Of a DNA stretch of 45,560 bases, positions 32,449 to 40,636 are shown in pieces. Source of the DNA: Anaerolineales bacterium. GTDB lineage: Bacteria > Chloroflexota > Anaerolineae > Anaerolineales > UBA11858. The notes under the pieces are model-generated. The model had not been told where the DNA came from and did no database searches. It was given only the letters and a program-made list of their open reading frames with translations. The translations under genes were made by a program, and so were the position numbers. The stretch covers positions 1-45,560 of the forward strand of contig JAGXKM010000009.1 in the NCBI GenBank assembly GCA_018335275.1, read 5' to 3'. Position 1 is the stretch's first letter. The number at the start of each line of letters is the position of its first letter.

Positions 32449-33351
32449 ATGAAGGAGAGATACACTTTCCATCCCCCGCGAAAAAAAGGAAATATATTTC
32501 ACTTCCTGTTCATCGCTGCCCTGATTGCACTGGGTATCTGGGGGATATGGCAAATCTCAAATGCAGAGGTAGCTCCCCAGTTGTTGGTTTACCTCCTACC
32601 CATCCTGCTTTTCCTTCTTTTCGTCCCCTTCCTGATCTACCGGCTGTACGCCTTACACCGCTCTCAATACGTCCTCGATCGTGATGGTCTTATCCTTCAA
32701 TGGGGATGGCGGAAGGAAACCATCCCCATGGATCACATTGAGTGGGTCCATGAGGCTAAAGAGTTGAACACCCAACCCAAACCTCCACTCATCCGCTGGC
32801 CGGGGGCAGTATTGGGTAAAAGAAGATTGACTCGCGGACCCACGATAGAATTTCTTGCCTCTCGGAGTCATTCATTGGTCATCATCTCCGAGGAAGATCA
32901 GTATTATGTGATCTCGCCCCAAGATGTAAAAAAATTCATCGATACCTATAACCACCTTACCGAACTTGGCTCATTGAACCCCCTGCCCTCGCAAGATACA
33001 CACCCCGCATTTTTGATCACCCAATTATGGAAACGACGGGCGAACTTGATGATCACAGTTTCAGGATTCATCCTTGTTTTATCGCTCCTGGTTTGGGCCT
33101 TATCCATCATTCCCAACCGGGAAGAAATTTCCCTGGGGTTCTCCCATCAAGGGAACCCTCACCAGCCTTTACCCAGCGTCCGCCTTATCCTTCTCCCCAT
33201 CCTTTATACAATATCGTATTTTGGGAACCTGGTCATCGGACTCTTCCTCTACCGAAGAGAGAAAAACCGAAGCCTGGCTTATTTCCTGTGGGGGAGCAGT
33301 GTTTTTCTAGGCCTAGTTTTCCACATCGGCATGTACTTTATCACCACATAA
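32449..33351 (+). CDS. Membrane protein with a bacterial PH-like domain
   Basis: 300 residues. Two membrane helices near residues 17-65 (FHFLFIAALIALGIWGIW and LLVYLLPILLFLLFVPFLIYRL) lead into a soluble domain of about 105 residues with the bacterial PH pattern: SQYVLDRDGLILQWGWRKETIPMDHIEWVHEAKEL, PTIEFLASRSHSLVIISEEDQYYVISPQDVKKFI. Three further helices follow (VSGFILVLSLLVWAL, LILLPILYTISYFGNLVIGLFL, GSSVFLGLVFHIGMYF). The family has no known enzymatic activity. Its C-terminal codons contain one of the four DnaA-box matches. Confidence 0.7.
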   Translation: MKERYTFHPPRKKGNIFHFLFIAALIALGIWGIWQISNAEVAPQLLVYLLPILLFLLFVPFLIYRLYALHRSQYVLDRDGLILQWGWRKETIPMDHIEWVHEAKELNTQPKPPLIRWPGAVLGKRRLTRGPTIEFLASRSHSLVIISEEDQYYVISPQDVKKFIDTYNHLTELGSLNPLPSQDTHPAFLITQLWKRRANLMITVSGFILVLSLLVWALSIIPNREEISLGFSHQGNPHQPLPSVRLILLPILYTISYFGNLVIGLFLYRREKNRSLAYFLWGSSVFLGLVFHIGMYFITT

Positions 33352-33408
33352 TCCTCTTTTTCCACAGGAATCCCCCAGTTATCCACAGTTCTGAAAGGCT
33401 TTTCCACA
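33317..33408 (+). promoter_or_regulatory. Cluster of four DnaA-box matches
   Basis: Four 9-mers in the same orientation match the TTWTNCACA consensus exactly: TTTTCCACA at 33317, TTTTCCACA at 33358, TTATCCACA at 33379 (the strongest E. coli-type box) and TTTTCCACA at 33400. The last three start exactly 21 bp apart, two helical turns; the first lies 41 bp ahead, within the end of the PH-domain gene. There is no dnaA or dnaN gene nearby and no strongly A+T-rich unwinding region. This may be a DnaA-binding regulatory or titration site rather than the origin. Confidence 0.6.
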
Positions 33409-33496
33409 ATCCTATCCAGATCTGAGTCAGCTACACGACCACTCCGATCATCCTCTGCCCGCCTGGATAAAAACCTTAAAAAAGGGGCTGGGCACC

Positions 33497-35404
33497 TCAT
33501 TCACTCAATATTGTCTTCCTCTTGCGGGGTGATAAATACAGGATAGTGCTCAACAAAATCAAAAACGCCCCCGGCATAACCATCCGATTGAAACCGGAGT
33601 TCAACCACCAGCTGGTATCATATCTGCTGTCAAAAGCAAAGATGTAGTAGATACCTATCATAATGACGACATTCACAAACCCAACCAGAAGAAACCAACC
33701 TTCGCGCTGATTAATTTCTCTTCCCCTCATAGGATAAAGCAAAGCACTTAAAAACAAACCCACCCCGATACTCCCCCAGGTCTGAAAATGGATAGCTTGC
33801 CTGCCTATAAATGAAAGCATAAAGGCCAAAGAGGAGAAGTGAAAGTTTCCAGAAATGATCTCCCGTAAAGCCTCTTTAGAAAGGTTTTCCACGCCCTCTG
33901 GAATAGAATATGGTTTAATGGTCAACTTCCATAAGCCCCAGAATAAAATCGGAGATATAAGTATGGCAATCAAATGGGACCGTTTGATTCGCGCTTTAGT
34001 TCCCAGGAAATGAAAGAAAACCAACGAGATAATCACCCCTAAAGTTAACCAGATCCCTTCCGGCCTGGTCCAAACCACGAAAATTAAAAACAACCCCGTT
34101 ATCAGACTTCTCAAGGTTTGATTCTGGAATTCATCCCCAAAACAAGAGTCGAACAATAATATTGCCCCCCCTGCCATAAAAAAGGCAAAAGGTAAATTTG
34201 CATAACCAATCATTGCATGTCGCACAACAATGGGTAAAGTGGCAAAAATGATCGTACAAAATCCAGCCCAGTCCTTTACCACGTTTTCGATGAGATAACC
34301 ATACATTAAGCATAAAAACGCGAGATAAAACCCGGGAAACAACATTTTTGATGCCGGTAAACTATTCCCAAAAGCTGATCTCCAAACAGCTATAGAGGAA
34401 GGAATCAATAAGGGATAATTGGTTGTGCTGGTGCCCCATGTACCTGCGGCTTTCAAACCCGCTACGCTCATCCCCTCCCCTTTCGCTCCCCAGAGGGCAA
34501 TGGCATCCGAGGTGTGATATCCAGCACCTACGGAAATGAAGAAGAGAACCGCGCTCAGGCCTACCCAAAACAATACCCAAATGGAAAAAGTACCCGAAAA
34601 ATCCATAAGATATAAAAATTTATCCTCTTCATCCCAAATCGTTCTAAACAGAAAAATTGCGCCCCAAAAAACAGCATACACAAACAATAAGATTTTAAGT
34701 TCCAATGCCGGGAACAGGAGCAGAGAAATATAAACCAAAATCGATAATAGGCCAATGATCAGGCCGTATCCAACTCCTATTTGAAACCAGGGTGAATATT
34801 CAGGGATCAACCACCTTGCAAAATGAAAACCCACAAACAGAAAATAAATAAAAACACAGATTGGGAAAACTACATCTGCCAAAAAAGCCCACACAGAAGA
34901 AATTTGGTTGGGATCTGTCCCGTTCCCTAAACCATCTTCAGGGCCGTGTACCCCCCAGGTGTCATTAAACATACGCACCTTAGGGCTATCCTTATCAATT
35001 TGCTCAGCCGGGAACTGACCCAATCCCATAACCAAAAGATAGGTGTTGTCCTCCTCAAGGAATGCTGACCCACAATTAACTGTTGTGCAGTTGATTACCT
35101 CGCGCGGAGATAAGAATACCTGCATAAAGGGAGTTTTTGACAGCGCTCGCATGGTGACTTCTTCCGGGGGAAGGACAACCCTACCTTCCTCGGGAATTTC
35201 TTTCCTTAGGAATTCGACATAATCCGCGAAGTTATTCCCTCGCGCAAAACGAGCGCTCCGCCAAATCCCAGATTTTTGAACATATAGGAGAACCCCTTTC
35301 CCATAAGAAAGAATATCCGGTGTCACATGAAACAAATTCACCCCCACCAAACCACATAAAAAAAGAATGGTTAAGATGAGATAGAGATTATTTTTTCCTT
35401 TCAT
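33497..35404 (-). CDS. Large polytopic membrane protein, possibly a GT-C-fold glycosyltransferase
   Basis: 635 residues from the ATG at 35404, preceded by AAAGGAAAG; the ORF-track start at 35488 is rejected. About 12 membrane helices. A first helix (LYLILTILFLCGLVGVNLF) is followed by an external loop of about 130 residues containing PPEEVTMRALSKTPFMQVFLSPREVINC, then alternating helices and loops with TNYPLLIPSSIAVWRSAFG and VWTRPEGIWLTLG. This topology suits a GT-C glycosyltransferase or O-antigen-ligase-like protein, but I see no decisive catalytic motif, so function is left open. It diverges from the GT39-like gene, and the pair may work together on surface glycans. Confidence 0.6.
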   Translation of the reverse strand: MKGKNNLYLILTILFLCGLVGVNLFHVTPDILSYGKGVLLYVQKSGIWRSARFARGNNFADYVEFLRKEIPEEGRVVLPPEEVTMRALSKTPFMQVFLSPREVINCTTVNCGSAFLEEDNTYLLVMGLGQFPAEQIDKDSPKVRMFNDTWGVHGPEDGLGNGTDPNQISSVWAFLADVVFPICVFIYFLFVGFHFARWLIPEYSPWFQIGVGYGLIIGLLSILVYISLLLFPALELKILLFVYAVFWGAIFLFRTIWDEEDKFLYLMDFSGTFSIWVLFWVGLSAVLFFISVGAGYHTSDAIALWGAKGEGMSVAGLKAAGTWGTSTTNYPLLIPSSIAVWRSAFGNSLPASKMLFPGFYLAFLCLMYGYLIENVVKDWAGFCTIIFATLPIVVRHAMIGYANLPFAFFMAGGAILLFDSCFGDEFQNQTLRSLITGLFLIFVVWTRPEGIWLTLGVIISLVFFHFLGTKARIKRSHLIAILISPILFWGLWKLTIKPYSIPEGVENLSKEALREIISGNFHFSSLAFMLSFIGRQAIHFQTWGSIGVGLFLSALLYPMRGREINQREGWFLLVGFVNVVIMIGIYYIFAFDSRYDTSWWLNSGFNRMVMPGAFLILLSTILYLSPRKRKTILSE

Positions 35405-35493
35405 GAAACTTTCCTTTTCAAAACAGTTGAAAAGGTGCCAGTCCGAGGAACAACTCCCCAAAGCTGTCAGAAGGCACCTGCCTATCAAAATGA

Positions 35494-35522
35494 ATCATAT
35501 CATCTGAAAATAGTCCGCACAA
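35494..35522 (-). promoter_or_regulatory. Promoter for the 635-residue membrane protein
   Basis: Minus-strand TTGTGC, a 17-bp spacer and TATGAT with the TGA extension. Predicted start near 35487; leader about 83 bases. Within it, AGGTGCC and GGCACCT form an inverted repeat with arms 33 bp apart (35433-35479). Confidence 0.45.
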
Positions 35523-35545
35523 ACGCGATGAGCCCATCGTTAGGT

Positions 35546-35551
35546 TATAAT
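35546..35551 (+). promoter_or_regulatory. -10 element for the GT39-like gene
   Basis: Plus-strand TATAAT; the start would be near 35558, 56 bases before the ATG at 35614. No good -35 is present. Confidence 0.35.
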
Positions 35552-35613
35552 AATCTGGTCAATCAGAAAGTTCAAGCAAGCCAACTACTCAAGAAATTGC
35601 ACTGCTGTTCACT

Positions 35614-37554
35614 ATGAAACATTTTTTCAAAAAACACTACTTGCTCATAATCTTAATTCTCCTCAATATATCCTTCGCAGTGGTATTTGGCGGTGACTTC
35701 GGGGATTCGTGGGATGAAAAACCGAGGTATGAAGCTGCCCTGCAGGCCATTTCACAATATAAAGAATTAGAGCCGAACAAAAATATCGGTGACAAGGGTC
35801 CAATTTATTGGGTTTTTGCCAAGCTCGGAGGGGATTTAATCCAATCCGTAAACCCGAATTTAACACACATTCAAGCCTGGCATTACATCCACTTTTTAAC
35901 CTTCATATTAAGCGTGATTGCCCTATACTCAATCTGTCTGCGTTTCCTATCCCCTGAGTACTCTTTTCTGACTGCAGCCCTTTTCAACACCCAGCCCTTG
36001 TTATTTGGCCACGCGTTCATCAACCCCAAAGATATCCCCTTCATGGCCTTCTTCCTGTTAACGATTTCAAGCGGGTTGACAATGATTGACAAGGGTAGAA
36101 TAAAAGCCCAGCATCATAAATCTGGCACCAGATCAGAATCCTTTTGGGACCTCATCACCTCCAATTGGGCTGCTCTGAACACCCCAAGACGCCTCCTTGT
36201 GCTCCTCACTGGCATATTGCCCCCCATAGCTTTATCCTTGTTCAGGCTTTACTCAAAAAGAATACAAGTCAGCATCACAGCTTTCATCAACAGCATCCAG
36301 AATGAACATTTCCTCCGGATCCTCAACCAGCTGTCATTTTATTTCTTTCGTGGAAATATCGATTCGGGTGTCACCCTAAATAATGTCAAAACCATATACC
36401 CCTATCTATTCGTCCTCTCAGGTCTCATCTTTGGAGGACTCGTGGCCCTGATAGGGGCTTTGTTTCTTCCAAATGTAATACGGTTCCTCCTGGGATTCAA
36501 GTCCTGGAAAAACTTCCTGGAAAAACTCAAAATAGTCGTACGGAACCCAAATGTATATCTGGCTGCGCTTATCTTGGGAGTGTCCATCGTAAACAGATCC
36601 CTTTCTCTGGCAGCAGGATTCTTTGTGATCTTTTATTTGTGGGTCAACTATAGATCTTATTTTTTACCGGTCTCTTTCATGTATACGAGCGTCGCCATGG
36701 TGACCGTTTATCTGTCATGGCCGAGCATGTGGGGAAATCCGATTCTGGGTTTTTTGAAGAGCTTTTTTACTGTGTCAGATTTTTCATGGGGTGGCGGAAC
36801 TCTCTTCTGGGGAACACTCCTGAAATCCAGCAATTTGCCAAAAATTTATATTCCGACTTTAATATCCCTTCAATTCACCCTACCAACGATTATCCTGTTT
36901 CTGATTGGGTTGATCGCTGTGATTTTTCTTTACTCTTACAACAAAGGACAAAAGACAATCATTGTTATTCTCGCGGCTTGGTTTACCCTTCCCCTTTTAT
37001 CTACCTTCATCGTCAAACCAGCAACATATGACAATTTCCGGCATTATTTATTTCTCACTCCCCCAATTTTCGTATTTGCTGGCTTTGGTATAAAATACCT
37101 CCTGTCGCTGGTGCCCAACTATCCTATCTCGATTTTATTAATCATCCTAATCCTGCTTCCGGGAATTCATTCTCTCATCACCCTCCATCCCTATCAGTAT
37201 ATTTACTATAATGAATTGGTGGGGGGAGTAAGCGGTGCCTTCAGGAAATTTGAAATGGACTATTGGGGCACCTCTTATCGAGAGTGCACTTTATTCATAA
37301 ACCAAGAAGCGTCTGAAAACGATTCCATCCTCGTCTTCGGGCCTGCCCACATAGTGAAAAATTACGCTCGAGAAGACTTAAAGGTTCTCCATTACCGGGA
37401 ACCTGATCTCCATTGGATGGTAGAAGAAGCGGATTACGCCATTATCTCTACTCGGAGAAATAAAGATCTGTCCTTGTTGGACGATAAACCCACTATTTAT
37501 TCCGTGACCCGCGCCGGGGCAACGCTCGCGGTCGTCAAAGACATCAACCCTTAA
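35614..37554 (+). CDS. GT39-type (GT-C fold) membrane glycosyltransferase
   Basis: 646 residues, about 11-12 membrane helices. The first external loop starts GGDFGDSWDEKPRYEAALQ, an acidic DxxDE motif in the position of the catalytic Asp-Glu of GT39/ArnT-like enzymes. Further features are NTQPLLFGHAFINPKDIPFMAFFLL (a P-K-D loop), IVNRSLSLAAGFFVIFYL, and the C-terminal external IYYNELVGGVSGAFRKFEMDYWGTSYRE, which often marks such glycosyltransferases. They use polyprenyl-phosphate sugars to decorate lipids or proteins outside the membrane. The region has lower G+C than its neighbours. No clear ribosome binding site precedes the ATG. Confidence 0.75.
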   Translation: MKHFFKKHYLLIILILLNISFAVVFGGDFGDSWDEKPRYEAALQAISQYKELEPNKNIGDKGPIYWVFAKLGGDLIQSVNPNLTHIQAWHYIHFLTFILSVIALYSICLRFLSPEYSFLTAALFNTQPLLFGHAFINPKDIPFMAFFLLTISSGLTMIDKGRIKAQHHKSGTRSESFWDLITSNWAALNTPRRLLVLLTGILPPIALSLFRLYSKRIQVSITAFINSIQNEHFLRILNQLSFYFFRGNIDSGVTLNNVKTIYPYLFVLSGLIFGGLVALIGALFLPNVIRFLLGFKSWKNFLEKLKIVVRNPNVYLAALILGVSIVNRSLSLAAGFFVIFYLWVNYRSYFLPVSFMYTSVAMVTVYLSWPSMWGNPILGFLKSFFTVSDFSWGGGTLFWGTLLKSSNLPKIYIPTLISLQFTLPTIILFLIGLIAVIFLYSYNKGQKTIIVILAAWFTLPLLSTFIVKPATYDNFRHYLFLTPPIFVFAGFGIKYLLSLVPNYPISILLIILILLPGIHSLITLHPYQYIYYNELVGGVSGAFRKFEMDYWGTSYRECTLFINQEASENDSILVFGPAHIVKNYAREDLKVLHYREPDLHWMVEEADYAIISTRRNKDLSLLDDKPTIYSVTRAGATLAVVKDINP

Positions 37555-37580
37555 GCCTTATAGGATCCTTATTCCAAAAC

Positions 37581-37616
37581 AAAAAACCCGCCTGATTGTT
37601 GTTTTCTCAGGCGGGT
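37581..37616 (-). terminator. Terminator between lysS and the GT39-like gene
   Basis: ACCCGCCTGA / TCAGGCGGGT, 10 bp perfect, 11-base loop. On the minus strand it runs into TTTTTT, so it terminates lysS; on the plus strand it lacks a T-tract but could still weaken read-through from the GT39-like gene. Confidence 0.8.
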
Positions 37617-37636
37617 AACGTTGCGTCCTTCTATCC

Positions 37637-39154
37637 CTACTCTCCCTTTTCTCTTAAATGGGGAAACAACAACACTTCCCGAATACTATGTTTGTCGGTC
37701 AGGAGCATGACAAACCTGTCAACCCCCATCCCAAATCCCCCGTTAGGGGGCATACCGTACCGCATGGCTCGCAAATAATCCTCATCCATGGGATGCCGCT
37801 CCTCATCCCCCTCTTCATAGGACCTTCCCATCTCTAAAAATCGTTCCTCTTGGTCTAAGGGATCATTTAACTCAGTGAAAGCGTTGCATAATTCCATTCC
37901 CCCTACAAACCCTTCAAAACGTTCGACCGTCTGGGGATCATCTTTTTTGCTTTTTGCCAACGGAGAGATTTCCCGCGGGTAATCATAAATGATCGTAGGT
38001 TGAATCAAGGTGGGTTCCAAACAAGAATCAATCAGATCATCAATCAATTTTCCCCGCGATTCCTCAGGATTAAATTCAAGATCAAGATCACCCATCGCAT
38101 TCGCCAAACTAACCCCTGTGTCATGCGCTTTAATGTCGATCCCAGTTCTGTCAAGGAGCGCTTCTCTGAGTTCGATCCTTTCCCAGGGAATATCAAATGA
38201 GATCTCCTCGCCCTGGTATGAAAGCTTTTTCTCTCCCACGACTTTATCCACTACGAAAGCCACCATCTCTTCTGTGAGGTCCATGATGTCAAAATAATCA
38301 GCGTACGCCCAATAGAACTCTATTTGGGTGAACTCGGGATTATGTTTGAAAGATACGCCCTCATTGCGAAAATCCCGCCCAATCTCATACACACGTTCAA
38401 ACCCTCCCACTAACAATCGTTTTAAATACAGCTCAAAGGAAATCCGGAGGTACAAATCTTGTTTGAGCTGATTGTGATGTGTGGTAAAGGGTTTCGCCGC
38501 AGCTCCTCCGTAAATCGGCTGCAGGATGGGTGTCTCTACCTCTAAAAAACCCTGTCCATCCAAAAAGGATTGCATAGCCCGGATGGCGGATGTTCGAGTC
38601 CGAAATATGTCCCGCACATCCCGGTTTACAGCCAAATCTGCATACCGCTGCCGATAACGGGTTTCAGGATCCGCCAAGCTGGCATATTTAATCACCTCAC
38701 CGTCTACAACTTCCTCTTTAGCAGCTGGTAGAGGGGAAAGGGATTTAGAGATCATCTTGAAGGAAGAAACTGATAAGGTGATCTCTCCCGACCGGGTGCG
38801 GAAGATCTCCCCTTTTGCCTGCACGAAATCTCCCAAGTCAAAGTATTGATTGAAAAAATCAAGCTGTTCTTCGCCCAAGGTATCTGCTCTGAAGAAGAGT
38901 TGAATTTGTTCGGTTCCATCTTCAATATCCGCAAATGTGATCTTTCCCATTGGTCTCATCGACCGCAAGCGACCAACGAGCGTGGCCTGGATAGGTTCCG
39001 CGTCCTCAAGGCCTTCTATCCTTTTAAATTCCTTGATGGCTTCCTGGGCTGTATGTGTTCGCTCTACCCGACGGGGATACGGGTCGACGCCCATTTCGCG
39101 GAGCTGACGCAATTTTTCCAAACGAACTTTTTCCAATTTTGTATATTCTGCCAT
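37637..39154 (-). CDS. lysS: Lysyl-tRNA synthetase, class II
   Basis: 505 residues from the ATG at 39154, preceded by GAGGAT; the ORF-track start at 39169 is a TTG. The N-terminal OB-fold anticodon-binding domain covers about residues 50-145 ([20 protein letters not shown]). The class II motifs are visible: [21 protein letters not shown] for motif 1, [26 protein letters not shown] for motif 2, and [19 protein letters not shown] for motif 3 near the end. It charges tRNA-Lys. It follows greA on the same strand, as in several bacteria, but a terminator separates them. Confidence 0.97.
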   Translation of the reverse strand: MAEYTKLEKVRLEKLRQLREMGVDPYPRRVERTHTAQEAIKEFKRIEGLEDAEPIQATLVGRLRSMRPMGKITFADIEDGTEQIQLFFRADTLGEEQLDFFNQYFDLGDFVQAKGEIFRTRSGEITLSVSSFKMISKSLSPLPAAKEEVVDGEVIKYASLADPETRYRQRYADLAVNRDVRDIFRTRTSAIRAMQSFLDGQGFLEVETPILQPIYGGAAAKPFTTHHNQLKQDLYLRISFELYLKRLLVGGFERVYEIGRDFRNEGVSFKHNPEFTQIEFYWAYADYFDIMDLTEEMVAFVVDKVVGEKKLSYQGEEISFDIPWERIELREALLDRTGIDIKAHDTGVSLANAMGDLDLEFNPEESRGKLIDDLIDSCLEPTLIQPTIIYDYPREISPLAKSKKDDPQTVERFEGFVGGMELCNAFTELNDPLDQEERFLEMGRSYEEGDEERHPMDEDYLRAMRYGMPPNGGFGMGVDRFVMLLTDKHSIREVLLFPHLREKGE

Positions 39155-39173
39155 GGGATCAATCCTCAATATT

Positions 39174-39209
39174 AAAAAATCCCCGCGCGGAATTCAGACG
39201 CACGGGGAT
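39174..39209 (-). terminator. Terminator after greA
   Basis: ATCCCCG...CGGGGAT stem of about 10 bp with one mismatch, followed on the minus strand by TTTTTTA. It lies between the greA stop and the lysS start codon, so lysS is either read through or has a promoter inside this 75-base gap. Confidence 0.7.
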
Positions 39210-39228
39210 GGCTGGAATCCAATCAAAT

Positions 39229-39696
39229 TCAGGATATTTTTGTGATCTTAACTGTATATATACCGCCTGGGGCCAAGACATCCACCTCATCTCCCTTGGA
39301 ATGGCCCAACAGAGCGCTCCCCAAAGGGGATTCATTAGAGATTCGCCCCTCAATAGGATCCGCTTCCGCCCGCCCGACGATCGTAAAGGTTTCTTTTTCA
39401 TTTTCCGAAGTTTTGATGCTGACTTCCGTTCCAATCTGAACCACATCCGTTTCAGAAAGGTGATTCACAATTTCTGCTTGGTTAAGGATCCCCTTTAAGT
39501 ACTGAATTCGCCCTTCCACAAAGGCCTGGGCGTTCTTCGCAGCTTCCACCTCAACATCAGCATCCACCCCTAACGGGCTGCCATCCAGTGCTTCTCGAAG
39601 ACGGATGGCGACCTCTTCTCTCTTTTCCGTCTTCAAATATTCCAATTCTTTCTTTAGTTTATCATATCCTTCTTGGGTCAAATATGAGGTAGCCAT
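39229..39696 (-). CDS. greA: Transcription elongation factor GreA
   Basis: 155 residues, normal length. The N-terminal coiled coil has LTQEGYDKLKKELEYLKTEKREEVAIRLREALD, with the acidic tip region as DVEVEAAKNAQAFVEGRI, and the C-terminal FKBP-like domain has the greA pattern VGRAEADPIEGRISNESPLGSALLGHSKGDEVDVLAPGG. It rescues backtracked RNA polymerase by stimulating transcript cleavage. The tip loop usually carries two acidic residues; GVDADVEVEAAK supplies them. AGGA is 8 bases before the ATG. A TATACT -10-like element sits just upstream at 39714-39719. Confidence 0.96.
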   Translation of the reverse strand: MATSYLTQEGYDKLKKELEYLKTEKREEVAIRLREALDGSPLGVDADVEVEAAKNAQAFVEGRIQYLKGILNQAEIVNHLSETDVVQIGTEVSIKTSENEKETFTIVGRAEADPIEGRISNESPLGSALLGHSKGDEVDVLAPGGIYTVKITKIS

Positions 39697-39730
39697 ACAA
39701 TGTTTCCTATGATAGTATATGATCTATTTA

Positions 39731-39775
39731 ATAACAAAAGAGCTTTTCCAAGAGTTTCACACTCCCAAAAGCCCT
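39731..39775 (-). terminator. Terminator after the PIG-L gene
   Basis: AGGGCTTTT / AAAAGCTCT outer stem with one G-U pair, continued by an inner stem after a small bulge; the minus strand then reads TTTTGTTATT. It separates the PIG-L gene from greA. Confidence 0.55.
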
Positions 39776-39864
39776 CATTTCGTGAAAGTGCGGCTATTCT
39801 ATCATAAGCATTGCAGAACTTCAAGACCGTCCAGGATGAAATACCAATGAACGACTCCTGCCAA

Positions 39865-40617
39865 TCATCTCCCTCCATTCTTCTTCCAGAGTTTCACCCC
39901 GGACATCAAAGCGGCAAATTCTTCCAGCTCCTGCCTCAATTCTCCTTCACCCTCCCAAAACAATTTGATTTGGGAGCGATATAAGGCGCTGGCTCTTTTC
40001 CAAGCAGCCAGGGATGAAGGGGACATCTTATATTGGATTTCCTTCCAGTCCTCAGACTCAGACATCACCTTTAGGATCGATTGATTCTGGGGTTCACGCA
40101 CATAGGGATAATCGGCATAAAAACGCAGATCCTGTTTCAGGCGGTGAGCTGCTTTGCGCGTTAATTCATGATCGACATGATTTCCAATCCCCAGGGGGGA
40201 AACAAGGATCTCATCCTTTACCAAGGTCTGGGATAATTGCCTAGAAACCTTTTCTATCAATGGCTTTTCCAGCGGGCTTAAGCCCCCAAAGATCGCTTCC
40301 TCTCCCGGATATAACCACTCACCATCTCCCGGGGAACGGCGATAAATACAGTCTGGAATTTTGAAATGCTTTACCAAAGCCCCCAACTCCTGACAAGCCA
40401 ATGTATCTTCTTCCCGCCTGTGCTGAACGACATCTCCTTCCACCTGCCAGGTCGTATGAAGGGAATGAGCGAAAGAGGACAGCTCATTTTTAGGTGCACC
40501 GCCAGCACAGATAGTCCAGACTTCTACCTGGCTCCCTGCTTGAACCAGTTCCCAGACCAAAGCCCCGCATGAAAACACAACGTCATCCAAATGAGGAGAT
40601 AGGAAGATCCATTTCAT
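39865..40617 (-). CDS. PIG-L family deacetylase
   Basis: 250 residues. The zinc motif is SPHLDDVVFSCGAL (PHxDD) at residues 7-20, and the second ligand region is GNHVDHE, the HxxH that follows LVSPLGIG. The family removes N-acetyl groups from sugar conjugates, such as GlcNAc-inositol or bacillithiol precursors, or from lipids; the substrate is not evident. The ATG at 40617 has no usable ribosome binding site, and TACAAA, with TG ahead of it, lies 8 bases upstream, so the mRNA may be leaderless. It follows comEC by 19 bases. Confidence 0.85.
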   Translation of the reverse strand: MKWIFLSPHLDDVVFSCGALVWELVQAGSQVEVWTICAGGAPKNELSSFAHSLHTTWQVEGDVVQHRREEDTLACQELGALVKHFKIPDCIYRRSPGDGEWLYPGEEAIFGGLSPLEKPLIEKVSRQLSQTLVKDEILVSPLGIGNHVDHELTRKAAHRLKQDLRFYADYPYVREPQNQSILKVMSESEDWKEIQYKMSPSSLAAWKRASALYRSQIKLFWEGEGELRQELEEFAALMSGVKLWKKNGGR

Positions 40618-40636
40618 ATAACATTTTGTACCACAC

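Noticed and set aside
33317-33496. Main chromosomal origin at the DnaA boxes
   Set aside because: No dnaA, dnaN or rpmH nearby, no clear A+T-rich unwinding element, and genes do not diverge from this point. Kept as a DnaA-binding site only.
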